A DNA stretch of 64,000 bases from Sphingobacterium sp. FBM7-1 (GCF_020687765.1 NZ_JAJEWJ010000002.1:496001-560000), one strand, 5' to 3'. Counted from the first letter of the stretch, positions 26,929-37,010 are shown. Notes: generated from the sequence alone by a model not told the origin. Made by a program: numbers and translations.

Positions 26929-28281
26929 ATGAAATATTATATTTTTTTAATAGTATTGCTTCAATCCTGTTTGGGATATGGTCAAAAATTTGGGGGAACT
27001 TGGAAAGGGGAACTAAAAGTACAGGGTGTTGCGCTACCGCTTGTTTTCCATTTGGAGAACACCTTGACATGGAAAGGAACGATGGAGAGCCCGGCGCAAG
27101 GAAACGCCAAACTTCCTGTTAGTGCAATCCACATCGAGCAGGACTCTATATCGATCGCTATTGCTTCGATTGGTTTAACCTATAACGGTAAGTTGTTAAC
27201 AAATGAACTTATTGAAGGCGTTGTGTCCCAAAACGGTATGACATTTCCAATGCGTCTATCGAAAGCGGAGAAAACGCCAGCAAAACGGCGGAGACCACAA
27301 CTGCCCGAGCCACCGTATAGTTATGACACATTAGATATTACGTTTTCCAGTGAATACGATAATGTTAAGCTGGCGGGGACTATAACAACGCCCCGTGAAG
27401 GCGACAAGCTACCGGCTGTTGTCTTGGTTAGTGGGAGTGGGCCGCAGGATAGAGACGAGACGATTATGGGACATAAACCTTTTAAGGTGATAGCCGATTA
27501 TCTAACAAAGCAAGGTATTGTCGTGTTGCGGTATGACGAACGTGGTGTCGGTGCATCGACCGGAAATTATCCAAAAAGCACAATAGGTGATTTCAGTCGT
27601 GACGTCATTGCCGCGGTAGGATTTATACAAACACTAGAAAGAGTAGACCCGACGCGAGTGGGAATTATTGGGCATAGTGAGGGAGCGCTTATTGCAGAAC
27701 TGATTGCGGGAGAATCTTCCGCCGATGTTGGTTTTATAGGGCTTTTGGGAGCACCCGCCATACCTATTGATTCGTTGATGGTGTTGCAGGCCTATGAAAT
27801 TGGGAAAGTTATGGGGATGTCTGCTGAAGAGCTTCAGCAAGCGAAAGAAGTAAATCGTCGAAATTTTGCTACGGTAAAAAGTGATTTAGGGGATGAGCAT
27901 GCGTACCGACAGATTTTGGAAAACATGTCGTCGCCATTACCTGATCTTTCCGATAATCAAAAAAACGAAATAAAAATGATGGTATTACCGGCCTATCGTT
28001 ATTTTATGCGCATAGATCCCGTTCCGTTTATCAAAAGAATCGATGTTCCGGTGTTTGCCGCCTTTGGAACAAAAGACGTGCAGGTACCTTTCGCGTCTAA
28101 TTTAGAGAGCTTGACTGATCATCTGCCGAGAAATGAGAAGAATTTTCTAAAAGCATACGACGGATTGAATCATCTATTTCAAAAAGCCGAAACAGGTGCC
28201 GTTTCGGAATACATTGATATCGAAGAAACGTTTAATGAGCAGGTGCTATCGGATTTGGCACAGTGGATAAAAGAGATTTAA
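26929..28281 (+). CDS. Secreted alpha/beta hydrolase
   Basis: Start placed at the ATG at 26929 because a signal peptide begins there (MKYYIFLIVLLQSCLGYG); the frame runs 17 codons further upstream. This gives 450 aa. After the signal an N-terminal beta-rich domain of about 110 residues (GGTWKGELKVQG...) precedes the hydrolase domain: LVSGSGPQDRDE for the oxyanion region, DERGVGASTG, and nucleophile elbow GHSEG with Ser at about residue 250. The Asp is expected in FGTKDVQVP and the His in DGLNHLFQ. Resembles S9/prolyl-oligopeptidase-like esterases of Bacteroidota; substrate unknown. Confidence 0.87.
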   Translation: MKYYIFLIVLLQSCLGYGQKFGGTWKGELKVQGVALPLVFHLENTLTWKGTMESPAQGNAKLPVSAIHIEQDSISIAIASIGLTYNGKLLTNELIEGVVSQNGMTFPMRLSKAEKTPAKRRRPQLPEPPYSYDTLDITFSSEYDNVKLAGTITTPREGDKLPAVVLVSGSGPQDRDETIMGHKPFKVIADYLTKQGIVVLRYDERGVGASTGNYPKSTIGDFSRDVIAAVGFIQTLERVDPTRVGIIGHSEGALIAELIAGESSADVGFIGLLGAPAIPIDSLMVLQAYEIGKVMGMSAEELQQAKEVNRRNFATVKSDLGDEHAYRQILENMSSPLPDLSDNQKNEIKMMVLPAYRYFMRIDPVPFIKRIDVPVFAAFGTKDVQVPFASNLESLTDHLPRNEKNFLKAYDGLNHLFQKAETGAVSEYIDIEETFNEQVLSDLAQWIKEI

Positions 28282-28992
28282 TTACGGAGTTGTATTTGCA
28301 ACGGGCAATATTTTACCATTATAATATTTGTGACCATTTTGTGCAAAATCAGCTATATAACGCCCCATTTCAAAAGCAAGTGTTCCCGCTTCTACACCGG
28401 GGAATGCAGCTTCAAACATCTCCGTTTGTGCCGAGCCTAATGCTAAACAGTTCACCTTAATTCCTTTCTCTTTAAACTCTTCCGCAAGACATTCCGTCAA
28501 GGTAGCTAAGGCTCCTTTACTGCTGGAATAGGCCGACAGACCTGCGAATTTTGATGAGCCTTGAAAACCACCCATGCTTCCTATATTAACGATGTGGCCT
28601 CCATTTTTCATAAATGGTACAACATGTTTAATCATGTTAACATGTCCGAGTAGGTTGGTTTGTAATACTTGTGCAAACTCCTCAAGGGAAGTTTCCAGAA
28701 ACGGTTTATTAATTAATATCCCGGCGTTATTGATCAGTATATCTACCGTATCAAACTTTGATTGGATAAAAGGAACTAAAGCCTCGGGATAGTTGTCGTA
28801 TATCACGTCAAACTGCGCTGGATAAAGTTCGCCCCCCTCGGGATTGAGTGAAGAAGAGATTTCGAAAAGTTTACGTAATTTGTCTGCCGATCGCGCTAAT
28901 GCGATGACTTTGTTCTCTTTTTTTGCCGTAAAATCCAAAACTGCTTCAAACCCGATCCCACTACTTGCTCCCGTAATAATGATGTTTGCCAT
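28282..28992 (-). CDS. SDR family oxidoreductase
   Basis: Classical short-chain dehydrogenase/reductase of 236 aa. Cofactor-binding TGASSGIGFEA at the N-terminus, NNAGI in the middle, catalytic Ser in IGSMGG and the YSSSKGAL catalytic Tyr-Lys. The NADP/NAD preference and substrate are not evident. Its stop codon directly abuts the stop of the convergent hydrolase gene. It is 5 bases downstream of the flippase-like gene on the same strand. Confidence 0.9.
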   Translation of the reverse strand: MANIIITGASSGIGFEAVLDFTAKKENKVIALARSADKLRKLFEISSSLNPEGGELYPAQFDVIYDNYPEALVPFIQSKFDTVDILINNAGILINKPFLETSLEEFAQVLQTNLLGHVNMIKHVVPFMKNGGHIVNIGSMGGFQGSSKFAGLSAYSSSKGALATLTECLAEEFKEKGIKVNCLALGSAQTEMFEAAFPGVEAGTLAFEMGRYIADFAQNGHKYYNGKILPVANTTP

Positions 28993-28997
28993 AATAT

Positions 28998-29915
28998 TTA
29001 TTCTTCTTTTTCTAACACATTTTCTACTTCTTCTACCGAAGGCAATTTATTGGTTCCCAAACGTTGGGGTCTTATAATATAATAAATACCTGAACTAGCG
29101 ACCAGTAGTGAAATAATATAGAAAAGCAAACTGATCAGTACCGCAAGATGCGGGTCAAGTTGAAAATAGGTGGCTCCAAAAGCCATGAGTGATTCCCGTA
29201 AGCCAGCGCCGCCCAGTATCGAAGGTACAATGGCGACCAACGATGAGACTAAAAAGATCAAAAGGTAGGGGGAGAATTTTCCCGTAAAACCCAGCGCATA
29301 AAGGATCGCAATAGCGCTCAAAGTCTGAAAACTTTGAACAGCCAGGGCTTTAATATGCGTAACCACGAATTTCGATAAGAATTCTTTGAAAAAAAGTTGT
29401 AAAAAATAGAGGTAAGTGGCTGTACCTACCACCAGTACACTAATAGTGACAGTATGCGGTATAGCAAGTCGCGGCATAAACATAATCAGACACCCGGTGA
29501 TTACGGATAATGCCCATAACCCACTTAACCGATCAAAGAATACAGCGGTTAATACCTTTCTTCCTTGCACCGCATAATTCTTTTTTAAAAAATATATTTT
29601 ATAGCCATCTCCGCCAATCCCCCCTGGTAGAAAAAAATTATAGAGCAAACCGACTTGATAAAGCCTTAAATTATAACGCTCACTGATATCCAATCCAATC
29701 ACTTTTAAAAAACTATTTAGCCGAGATGATGCGATCAGTTGCGACAAAGCATAGCTTAATAAGGCGAGCACAAGATATAATGGATTACATTCTTGGAGTG
29801 CGATCTTAAGTTCGGTGAAAGATATTTTCTGTGAAACCCAATAAATCGCCGTTGCCGTAATGACAATTTTAAAGGTATTTTTCACATATGTCCACAATTT
29901 GTTTCTCTTAATCAC
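28998..29915 (-). CDS. Flippase-like integral membrane protein (second copy)
   Basis: Polytopic protein of about 305 aa in the same UPF0104/LPG-synthase TM class as the gene at 24015, with the FLPGGIGGDGYKIYFLKK segment and IVPSILGGAGLRESLMAFG, both family hallmarks. I favour the GTG start at 29913-29915 because it directly follows the stop of the upstream small gene (TGA-G-GTG) and gives an N-terminus like that of the paralogue. An ATG at 29967-29969 would add 18 residues and overlap the upstream gene by 53 bases. Confidence 0.8.
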   Translation of the reverse strand: MIKRNKLWTYVKNTFKIVITATAIYWVSQKISFTELKIALQECNPLYLVLALLSYALSQLIASSRLNSFLKVIGLDISERYNLRLYQVGLLYNFFLPGGIGGDGYKIYFLKKNYAVQGRKVLTAVFFDRLSGLWALSVITGCLIMFMPRLAIPHTVTISVLVVGTATYLYFLQLFFKEFLSKFVVTHIKALAVQSFQTLSAIAILYALGFTGKFSPYLLIFLVSSLVAIVPSILGGAGLRESLMAFGATYFQLDPHLAVLISLLFYIISLLVASSGIYYIIRPQRLGTNKLPSVEEVENVLEKEE

Positions 29916-29916
29916 C

Positions 29917-30231
29917 TCACCCAATCGATAAAATGCGTGTATAGAATAGCATAAGATACAAACATACAAAGATACCTGTTAACGAGAAAAGCCAATTATA
30001 TTCCATTCTCCCATATTTTTCTCTTAAAACCGGGATTAAGAGTATCGTAAATATTAACAGCAGTAAAATAGGGAAAATAAATGCCCAGCGATTTGGGAAA
30101 AAAATCTGTTGAGACATCAGCTCGGGATTGGTGAAATATACAATTATCGGGAATACAATAAGGATGATCGTAATCCGTAAAATGGCTTTTGCTACAATTT
30201 TGCTTATGGTATGATTTTTGGATGAACCCAT
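29917..30231 (-). CDS. Small membrane protein, unknown function
   Basis: A 104 aa protein with three hydrophobic segments (about residues 15-33, 47-66 and 80-99) and little else. No family recognised. It is the first gene of a minus-strand unit with the flippase-like protein and the SDR, and a Bacteroidota promoter box precedes it, so it is likely expressed. It may be a partner of the flippase-like protein; that is inference from position. Confidence 0.65.
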   Translation of the reverse strand: MGSSKNHTISKIVAKAILRITIILIVFPIIVYFTNPELMSQQIFFPNRWAFIFPILLLLIFTILLIPVLREKYGRMEYNWLFSLTGIFVCLYLMLFYTRILSIG

Positions 30232-30237
30232 TTAATG

Positions 30238-30259
30238 CAAAGTTATATTTTTATATTTG
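30238..30259. promoter_or_regulatory. Divergent promoter pair
   Basis: CAAAGTTA at 30238-30245 (TAACTTTG on the minus strand) and TATATTTG at 30252-30259 on the plus strand, both matching TAnnTTTG. They lie back to back between the small membrane protein (minus) and the lipoprotein (plus). Confidence 0.55.
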
Positions 30260-30295
30260 CGAATATACTCAATTCAGAAAACTAATTTTTACATT

Positions 30296-30847
30296 ATGCG
30301 AAAACATATCTTATCTCTATGTACCATTTTTACCTTAGCCCTATTATTGGTGTCTTGCGGTGCTCAAAGGAAATCTTCGGTAAGCGGTGGCTCGTTAAAT
30401 AACGATGGTCCCTCTGCTCGGGAGTGGAGAAACGGACTCAAAGGTAAGTGGGTGTTAAATTCGGTAGATCGGGAAGATATACCTGCGGCCTACACCATAA
30501 AGAATATTTTTGACGAAGCCCCTGTAGATTGTTTTATCGGTAGCGTATGGACGCTTCCGGGAGGCAATTACCAAGGAAATATTCGTTTCAATGCTGCGGG
30601 CACATTATGTGCGGACGGAGCTAGTCGCAATATCATTTGGTCTATATACGATATTCCAAATGACAATTTGCATCCCCAGTTTCAGTTTAAGAAATTATAT
30701 TCGGGAGAGAAAGCCCGAAATGTAACGTCGGGTTATCGCCTAGACCTGTCGTATTCCGACGGGCAGTCATTAGTTATGCGTATGCCTATTCCTTTGGATA
30801 ATGGAACAGGTAATCTTGTGTTAAATTTTTCCCGCGTACAAGACTAA
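30296..30847 (+). CDS. Lipocalin-like lipoprotein
   Basis: Start placed at 30296 because the lipoprotein signal begins there: a basic n-region, hydrophobic core and lipobox LVSC with Cys21. The mature part (about 160 aa) has KGKWVLNSVDRED followed by alternating strands and GSVWTLPGG, like the lipocalin-like domains of Bacteroidota surface lipoproteins. Function unknown. The -7 box at 30252-30259 fits a start site about 30 bases upstream. Confidence 0.75.
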   Translation: MRKHILSLCTIFTLALLLVSCGAQRKSSVSGGSLNNDGPSAREWRNGLKGKWVLNSVDREDIPAAYTIKNIFDEAPVDCFIGSVWTLPGGNYQGNIRFNAAGTLCADGASRNIIWSIYDIPNDNLHPQFQFKKLYSGEKARNVTSGYRLDLSYSDGQSLVMRMPIPLDNGTGNLVLNFSRVQD

Positions 30848-30858
30848 GCAGTAATATG

Positions 30859-30902
30859 ATAACGCGTGGGGAATAATTTTACTATTTAACCCACGGCGTT
30901 AT
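30859..30902 (+). terminator. Terminator after the lipocalin-like gene
   Basis: Stem of arms 30861-30870 and 30890-30900 with one bulged base, extended by AT pairs, followed by ATTTT. It lies between the lipoprotein and gmd. Confidence 0.6.
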
Positions 30903-30914
30903 TTTCACGAAGAT

Positions 30915-32066
30915 ATGGATACAAATCCCCCCAAAGTAGCCCTAATTACCGGTATTACAGGCCAGGACGGCGCGTACCTCGCTGAGTTTTTATTAAAAAA
31001 GGGCTATATCGTCCACGGTTTGAAAAGACGTTCCTCTTTGTTTAATACCGACCGCATTGATCATCTTTATCAAGATCCACATTCTAAACCACGCAATTTT
31101 GTATTACACTACGGCGATTTGACAGATTCGAGTAATCTGATTCGGATCATTCAAGAAGTACAACCCAACGAAATTTATAACTTAGCTGCGCAATCTCACG
31201 TTAAGGTAAGTTTTGATACGCCCGAATACACCGCTAATGCAGATGGAATTGGAACGCTTCGTATCTTGGATGCGGTGCGCCTATTAGGTTTAGTGCAAAA
31301 GACGAGAATATATCAAGCATCAACCTCAGAATTATACGGTTTAGTACAAGAAGTTCCTCAAAGCGAAAAAACGCCATTTTATCCGCGAAGTCCGTATGCC
31401 GTAGCAAAATTATACGGCTATTGGATTACCGTCAACTACCGAGAAGCCTACAGCATGTATGCCTGCAATGGTATATTATTCAATCATGAAAGTCCCGTTC
31501 GTGGAGAAACTTTTGTCACCCGTAAAATAACACGGGCCGTGGCAAAAATTGCATTGGGTTTACAAGATAAACTGTTTCTAGGGAATTTGTCTGCTCAACG
31601 GGATTGGGGTCATGCGAAAGACTATGTAGAGGCCATGTGGCTCATTTTGCAACAAGAGGAACCGGAAGATTACGTTATTGCCACGGGAGTTACCACCACG
31701 GTTAGAGACTTTGTACGAATGGCTTTTGCTGAAGTGGGGATCGAGATAGCATTTAGCGGTAAAGCTGAACAGGAGAAAGGGGTGATTATCGATTTTGACG
31801 AAGAAGTATTAAACCGATTAAATATACCGATAGAAAATATAAAGCTGGGACAGACAGTAGTAAAAGTAGATCCTCAATATTTTCGGCCTACAGAGGTCGA
31901 TTTGTTGGTTGGTGACGCTTCAAAAGCAAATCATAAACTCGGTTGGTATCCGAAATATACCTTGCCGATGCTGGTTAAAGATATGGTATACAGTGATTTG
32001 AAGCTTATGAGGAGAGAAGAGTATTTAGCAAAAGGAGGTTTCGAGATACTAAATTATTACGAATAA
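30915..32066 (+). CDS. gmd: GDP-mannose 4,6-dehydratase
   Basis: Converts GDP-mannose to GDP-4-keto-6-deoxymannose, the first step to GDP-fucose and related sugars for surface glycans. The 383 aa extended SDR has [15 protein letters not shown], the catalytic TSELYG with Thr/Ser/Glu, [10 protein letters not shown] with the Tyr-Lys pair, and [19 protein letters not shown]. The usual partner fcl (GDP-fucose synthase) is not next to it, so the product may be another deoxysugar or fcl is elsewhere. Confidence 0.95.
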   Translation: MDTNPPKVALITGITGQDGAYLAEFLLKKGYIVHGLKRRSSLFNTDRIDHLYQDPHSKPRNFVLHYGDLTDSSNLIRIIQEVQPNEIYNLAAQSHVKVSFDTPEYTANADGIGTLRILDAVRLLGLVQKTRIYQASTSELYGLVQEVPQSEKTPFYPRSPYAVAKLYGYWITVNYREAYSMYACNGILFNHESPVRGETFVTRKITRAVAKIALGLQDKLFLGNLSAQRDWGHAKDYVEAMWLILQQEEPEDYVIATGVTTTVRDFVRMAFAEVGIEIAFSGKAEQEKGVIIDFDEEVLNRLNIPIENIKLGQTVVKVDPQYFRPTEVDLLVGDASKANHKLGWYPKYTLPMLVKDMVYSDLKLMRREEYLAKGGFEILNYYE

Positions 32067-32152
32067 AATCTACTTAATTTGATTGGAATTGGAATAGTTT
32101 TTGTGAAGTTACTAAGGGGCAATGATTTGCGGTATTTTATGTGAAAAAGAGG

Positions 32153-33106
32153 ATGTACAGACAACAAGATATGGAGAAAGTTGGAGCAAGTGAAGCAACC
32201 GCCAAAAGTCCGGAAGATTCGTCAAAGAAAAGTAATTCGAAAATTTATTTCTTTATAATAGCGATTGCGGCCTTACTTGCCACTAACGTTTATTTTTATG
32301 TTAAATTTAAGTCATCGGGAGAGAAGCTCTACACGATGGCTATCCAAAAACAAGATTTACAGATCGAGATTGATCGTATCGAGGCTGAATTAGATAATCT
32401 AGTCGCGCAAAAGGAGGTAGGTGTCGACTCGGCGATGCGCGTTTCGGAAATGAGATCAAGACAGGTTATTAGTGGCTTGCGAACGAGACTTGAAAACCAA
32501 AGCGTTTCGGAAGAAGACATGCTCGTTGCTACGAGAGAGGTAGCCCGTTTAAAGGGAGACGTATCTGCGTTACGGATAGCGCTTAACGAATTAAAGGTTA
32601 GAAATGAACTTCTTCAAAAGGAAAACCAGACACTGACTAGCCGAGTTACCACGACAAGCAAAAAAGTAACGGTTCTCTCCAATGAGAATACAACTTTAAA
32701 AGGTAAAGTGCAGGTTGCTTCCGCGTTAAAAGTTTCTAACATACAAGTGAATGGAATTTCGATTTCCAAAAAAGGGAAAATTGAAACAGAGTCCCGGGTC
32801 CGTAGAGTGGACCAATTACAAGTTCTATTTTCTGTAGCAGATAATAATCTTGCCCCAAAGGGAAGTAAAGAAATATTCGTCCGAGTTATTGATCCATTAG
32901 GTAATCTATTCGGTGACGCAAACAATATGTTTTATGTTCACGGTGAAAAATTACAATATACGTTTAAGGAATCGATTAACTTCACGAATAATGGAGAAGA
33001 ATATCAGTTCTTATGGTCTCATGATAAGTTCCAAAAGGGAGCGTATACTGTTTTATTGTATAATGATAACGCTATCATGGGACGGGCCAGTGTGGTGTTG
33101 AAATAG
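32153..33106 (+). CDS. Membrane-anchored coiled-coil protein, unknown function
   Basis: About 317 aa. A short acidic/basic N-terminus is followed by one membrane segment (IYFFIIAIAALLATNVYFYV), then about 130 residues of heptad-like coiled coil rich in Glu, Leu, Arg and Lys, then a C-terminal beta-rich domain (ISKKGKIETESRVRRVDQLQVLFSVADN to the end). Topology suggests an inner-membrane anchor with the rest in the periplasm. Starts are ambiguous: GTG at 32141, ATG at 32153 or ATG at 32171. No family is recognised. Confidence 0.75.
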   Translation: MYRQQDMEKVGASEATAKSPEDSSKKSNSKIYFFIIAIAALLATNVYFYVKFKSSGEKLYTMAIQKQDLQIEIDRIEAELDNLVAQKEVGVDSAMRVSEMRSRQVISGLRTRLENQSVSEEDMLVATREVARLKGDVSALRIALNELKVRNELLQKENQTLTSRVTTTSKKVTVLSNENTTLKGKVQVASALKVSNIQVNGISISKKGKIETESRVRRVDQLQVLFSVADNNLAPKGSKEIFVRVIDPLGNLFGDANNMFYVHGEKLQYTFKESINFTNNGEEYQFLWSHDKFQKGAYTVLLYNDNAIMGRASVVLK

Positions 33107-33122
33107 GTACAACACCTCTACG

Positions 33123-36100
33123 TTAACTTTCCTTTCGATCGATCGGTAATTTTATGATAAAGGTCGTTCCGATATTAGGTTGGGTCTTGAAGTCAATAGA
33201 ACCACCTATCCCAGTTACGGTCTGTTTAACAAATGCGAGCCCCAGTCCGGTACCTGAGCTCTTTGTTGTGAAATTGGGTTTAAATATTTTAGGGATAACA
33301 TCCTCGGGAATACCATATCCGTTATCCTGAATCAGAATTTCTATCGTATTCCCCCCACCGTACCGTAAAATAACTTGAATTTTAATCTTTTTTCGGCCTA
33401 TGCTTGCTTCAATAGCATTTTTAAATAAGTTATTGAACGTGCGCAAAAATTGGTCGCGGTCGCCCTGCACATATACCGATTTATCGGATGTTTCGTTCAT
33501 CAGATGAATGGTCGTATTGCTCGTGTTGTTAAATAAGTTAATAGCCTTTCGGATCTTCTCAATCAGATCAATTTTCACTAAACTTGTTTCCGGTAACTTG
33601 GCAAAAGCAGAAAATTCAGTTGCAATGGTAGAAAGCAAATCAACTTGTTCTATAATCGAGGTGGATATCCGTTTAAAGCGCTCTTCAAAACGACTATCAT
33701 TTTCTTGATAGGACCGAATCAATTGTTGTATACCCAGTTTCATAGGGGTAAGCGGATTTTTGATTTCATGTGCTACCTGTTTTGCCATTTCTCGCCAAGC
33801 TGTTTCCCGTTCCACATCCCGTAATTGCCGAGCACTTTCCTCTAATTTAATCAGCATGTGGTTATATTCCTTGATGAGCATACCAATTTCATCATTTCGA
33901 TCCCAATAAAGCGGTTCATTAATCTTACTGGATAATTGCGTCTCTGCTAGTTTCATGCGTACAATATCCAATGGTTTCGTTATTTTTCGAGACAAGGTTA
34001 CGGCTATAAAGCCAAACAAGATGATAATAAATGTGTAAATGTTTAAAATGGTGTTTAGCAACAAATTCTTGTTGTCCGCAGCATCTTTTTCTGTCGTATA
34101 ATAGGGGATATTTAAAAAAGCAGCTGTGGTGTAGTCTTCGTATTTGATGGCGGAATATACCGAGGAGAACCAAAAGTGGGAAATGCGTTCTCGTTCATAA
34201 GCCTCTGAGCTACGCAACACGGACAACTTATTCAAAGCGGTAGGATTCATAAACTCAGACATAAGCTTAAGGTCGAAAATACGTTGTTGTGAAGAATACA
34301 GGAGTTTGCCTGATCGATCGTATAAATTGAAATTCGTCATGGTAGAAGGTGCCATCTCTTTCAGCATTTCCACAATTTTTTCCTTAAATCCCTCCTGATC
34401 TTGTGTGCCCGCCACGTAGTTTTCAATCTTTTTAGTAATTTCTGCGATCTCTTTTAAACGGTTATTTGTTGTGGTTTCTTCTAACTGCCGATTTAAACTG
34501 ATAAAGGCTACGGCTCCAGATATTAACGTTCCTAATAATACCGAAATGCTCACCAATGCTTGAATACGCGTACTGTACTGAACGTTATTAAGCAACATAC
34601 GGAAGTGATATTGGATACGGTTCCATCTGAAAGATATACTGAAAAAAGTCTTTACCAGATAATTAGTGAGGTTAAATAAGCCGAAAAAGATTAGGAAAAT
34701 GATAAAGATGATGGACGCCAACGCGAGATGTTCCCAAAGAGAAGCTTTAGGCATACTGAAGATTATAGTCGTATACTGATCTGGTTTGTAGGCGAGGTGA
34801 TGGTGATGATCATTGACGGCTAACGGAATAAATTCACCCAGTTTATTAGGAATGCCAAGATCATTTTCCATATAACTATAAGATCCATACTGTGTCACCA
34901 GGTTGTTCCCTTTATATAATGCGTAGGAATTATCTTTAAAAGAATCGGTCTGCCAGTTGGTGGTATTATTATCTGCCAAAATCTCCGGATAGGGAAGAGA
35001 GGTGCTATAAGAGAGATTTTTTATATTCAGATAGATGTGGTGAAACTTTTCCGGATCGTTTTCGTAAGGAATGGGGAAATGCGTGAAATATTCGTGCGTG
35101 CCCAGTTCGCTGCGTAAGCGGTAGAAGTTGGACGTGAAGGGAATTTTGATCGCACTTTTAATTACGTTCTCTCGATATTCAGCAGGTTTGTCGACCAGAT
35201 AGTTTTCCAAAGGGAGACCTTCGTTATCGTAATAAAACGCTTGAAATTCGAATCTAGATAGGTAGCCACTCATATATCGTGTTCTGATATAGTCGGTGAT
35301 ATAAGGGATATCTCCAACGCTATCGCGCATGCTAAAGAGTTTGCTCAGGCGATAATCCTGAACAATATTCTTTTCCAAATCTATAAAGAGTGAAATCGCA
35401 TTTACGTCATCTTCTGCTAATAGGTGAGCGATCGACTGCTCCATTCTGTCTATTTTTTTGATTTCATTATAGTGATTGTAGGAAATAACAGAAATCACGG
35501 AGAATAACAATACCGTTAAGATAAAGGTGGAAAGTTGATATGGCGATGAGAAATGATAAACTTTATATGTACGGAGAAATACCAACGCGCCAAATAGAAT
35601 GCTGAAAAAGATATTGAAGCCAATTAGAGCCGTTAATATAAGAGAAACAGCGAGGCAGAATAATTCTATATTCAGTATGATTGTAATGTTATCTAGTAGT
35701 TTCCGCACCATTTGTACAATCCGATCGATATACAGAACTAAGGTGAGTACATTAATGCAGAATAAAAAAAGACACAGCCACCCATAGGAGCCAAGGTTGA
35801 GGATCTTTGTGAAATCATTTTCATATAGTGGGGAGTGGGTAACGAGTGTTCCCAGAAAATAATAGATAAGATGTCCGAACAGATAAACCGAAAAAATACC
35901 CATGATGGAAAGCATAATCGCGTATTTTCGATCGGATAAAAATGCAGGAATCTGGATGTACTTCCGGATAGACATAATGAAGCACATGAACCAAAACATG
36001 GCCGAGGTGTTCACTAAGAATGACCAAATATTAGGAAAAAACCGGTTATAAGCGTAATGTTTGGGGTCAAATAATTCCAGATTGGAATGAATGAACAACC

Positions 36101-36884
36101 AGCTAGACTTTAGGTCTAAAAATCGAACGGCTATCAAAACACTTGCAAACAGGATAATTCCTAACCATGTTTTACCTTTTCTAGCGAAATATACAGCGAT
36201 ACTATTTATGAGTATAATTAGACACACCAGGCCCGCAACCCAACAAAAGAATTGTAAGTTGATGTATAAATTGTCTTTCTTTCCTTCTATTAATTTGACC
36301 GAAAAGAGATAACTGCCATCTTTGCTATAGATATTCCGTATGTTTTTATTATCGTCATAGCGTGCGATTTCGAGGTTGTTCACTCCAATGGTAGAAAGAA
36401 AATTATTACGTAAAAATTGATTAGTATTAGTGAAATTTCGTTTAATAGGTACTAAAGCGAGTACGGAAATCCCATTCGCTAGTTCTTTCTTTTTTGTTAA
36501 AAATGAACGGTTTTCCGTTTGGATAATAGAGGTAGGCCGGCGTAGACCAACATCACTAAAAGGAACGTATATATTCGTAGACCAATGAACGATTTGATTG
36601 TCATTATATACATAAAAATAGATGAATTCTTTTGCAATTTTAGTGGTTAGGCTGGTCAGTTGTAATGGATACTTATCCGCGTGTTGAAAAGTCTTGAGAA
36701 CGAGGCTGTCTTGCCATATTTCGTCTATTTTGTCCTCATACCAATGGATTTTCCGAGTAAGCTTTTTTTCATCCAGGTCAAGCATATCTTCATCCATAAT
36801 GGTGAAATGGATGGTGAGGGCTGTGCCCATCAGGGATAGCGTTAATACCAAGAGCAAAAAACGAATCTTTGTAAGCATCTCCAT
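33123..36884 (-). CDS. Large NtrY-like sensor histidine kinase
   Basis: A 1253 aa membrane sensor kinase. The N-terminal ~750 residues hold a first membrane helix, an extracytoplasmic segment to about residue 205, a block of some seven membrane helices (about 205-475), then a ~250-residue soluble domain. Two or three further helices follow (around 740, 795 and 955, the region between the last two being a second sensor domain), then a HAMP linker, the H-box VAHEIKNPLTPMKLG with His near residue 1040, and an ATPase domain (FNNLFKNAIEAS, IQDNGYGIP, GTGLGLAFVKQT). The H-box is of the NtrY type. No response regulator is adjacent, so it is an orphan here. Confidence 0.92.
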   Translation of the reverse strand: MEMLTKIRFLLLVLTLSLMGTALTIHFTIMDEDMLDLDEKKLTRKIHWYEDKIDEIWQDSLVLKTFQHADKYPLQLTSLTTKIAKEFIYFYVYNDNQIVHWSTNIYVPFSDVGLRRPTSIIQTENRSFLTKKKELANGISVLALVPIKRNFTNTNQFLRNNFLSTIGVNNLEIARYDDNKNIRNIYSKDGSYLFSVKLIEGKKDNLYINLQFFCWVAGLVCLIILINSIAVYFARKGKTWLGIILFASVLIAVRFLDLKSSWLFIHSNLELFDPKHYAYNRFFPNIWSFLVNTSAMFWFMCFIMSIRKYIQIPAFLSDRKYAIMLSIMGIFSVYLFGHLIYYFLGTLVTHSPLYENDFTKILNLGSYGWLCLFLFCINVLTLVLYIDRIVQMVRKLLDNITIILNIELFCLAVSLILTALIGFNIFFSILFGALVFLRTYKVYHFSSPYQLSTFILTVLLFSVISVISYNHYNEIKKIDRMEQSIAHLLAEDDVNAISLFIDLEKNIVQDYRLSKLFSMRDSVGDIPYITDYIRTRYMSGYLSRFEFQAFYYDNEGLPLENYLVDKPAEYRENVIKSAIKIPFTSNFYRLRSELGTHEYFTHFPIPYENDPEKFHHIYLNIKNLSYSTSLPYPEILADNNTTNWQTDSFKDNSYALYKGNNLVTQYGSYSYMENDLGIPNKLGEFIPLAVNDHHHHLAYKPDQYTTIIFSMPKASLWEHLALASIIFIIFLIFFGLFNLTNYLVKTFFSISFRWNRIQYHFRMLLNNVQYSTRIQALVSISVLLGTLISGAVAFISLNRQLEETTTNNRLKEIAEITKKIENYVAGTQDQEGFKEKIVEMLKEMAPSTMTNFNLYDRSGKLLYSSQQRIFDLKLMSEFMNPTALNKLSVLRSSEAYERERISHFWFSSVYSAIKYEDYTTAAFLNIPYYTTEKDAADNKNLLLNTILNIYTFIIILFGFIAVTLSRKITKPLDIVRMKLAETQLSSKINEPLYWDRNDEIGMLIKEYNHMLIKLEESARQLRDVERETAWREMAKQVAHEIKNPLTPMKLGIQQLIRSYQENDSRFEERFKRISTSIIEQVDLLSTIATEFSAFAKLPETSLVKIDLIEKIRKAINLFNNTSNTTIHLMNETSDKSVYVQGDRDQFLRTFNNLFKNAIEASIGRKKIKIQVILRYGGGNTIEILIQDNGYGIPEDVIPKIFKPNFTTKSSGTGLGLAFVKQTVTGIGGSIDFKTQPNIGTTFIIKLPIDRKES

Positions 36885-36951
36885 TTTTTTCGTACGATGG
36901 ATGTAAACCTAAATAAAATGCTTGGCATTCACGAATACCAATAGTAAAAAA

Positions 36952-36979
36952 ATCCCCGTTATGTACGCATAACGGGGAT
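36952..36979 (-). terminator. Terminator of the sdh operon
   Basis: Perfect 12-base-pair GC-rich stem (36952-36963 with 36968-36979), 4-base loop, followed on the minus strand by a T-run. It ends the minus-strand sdhC-sdhA-sdhB transcript. Confidence 0.9.
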
Positions 36980-37010
36980 GTCTTGTTTTCTTATCTAAAG
37001 AAAATGCCTA

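Noticed and set aside
32141..32152. GTG at 32141 as start of the coiled-coil protein.
   Set aside because: Two ATG codons follow within 10 codons and nothing marks the GTG; the position stays uncertain, so ATG 32153 was used.
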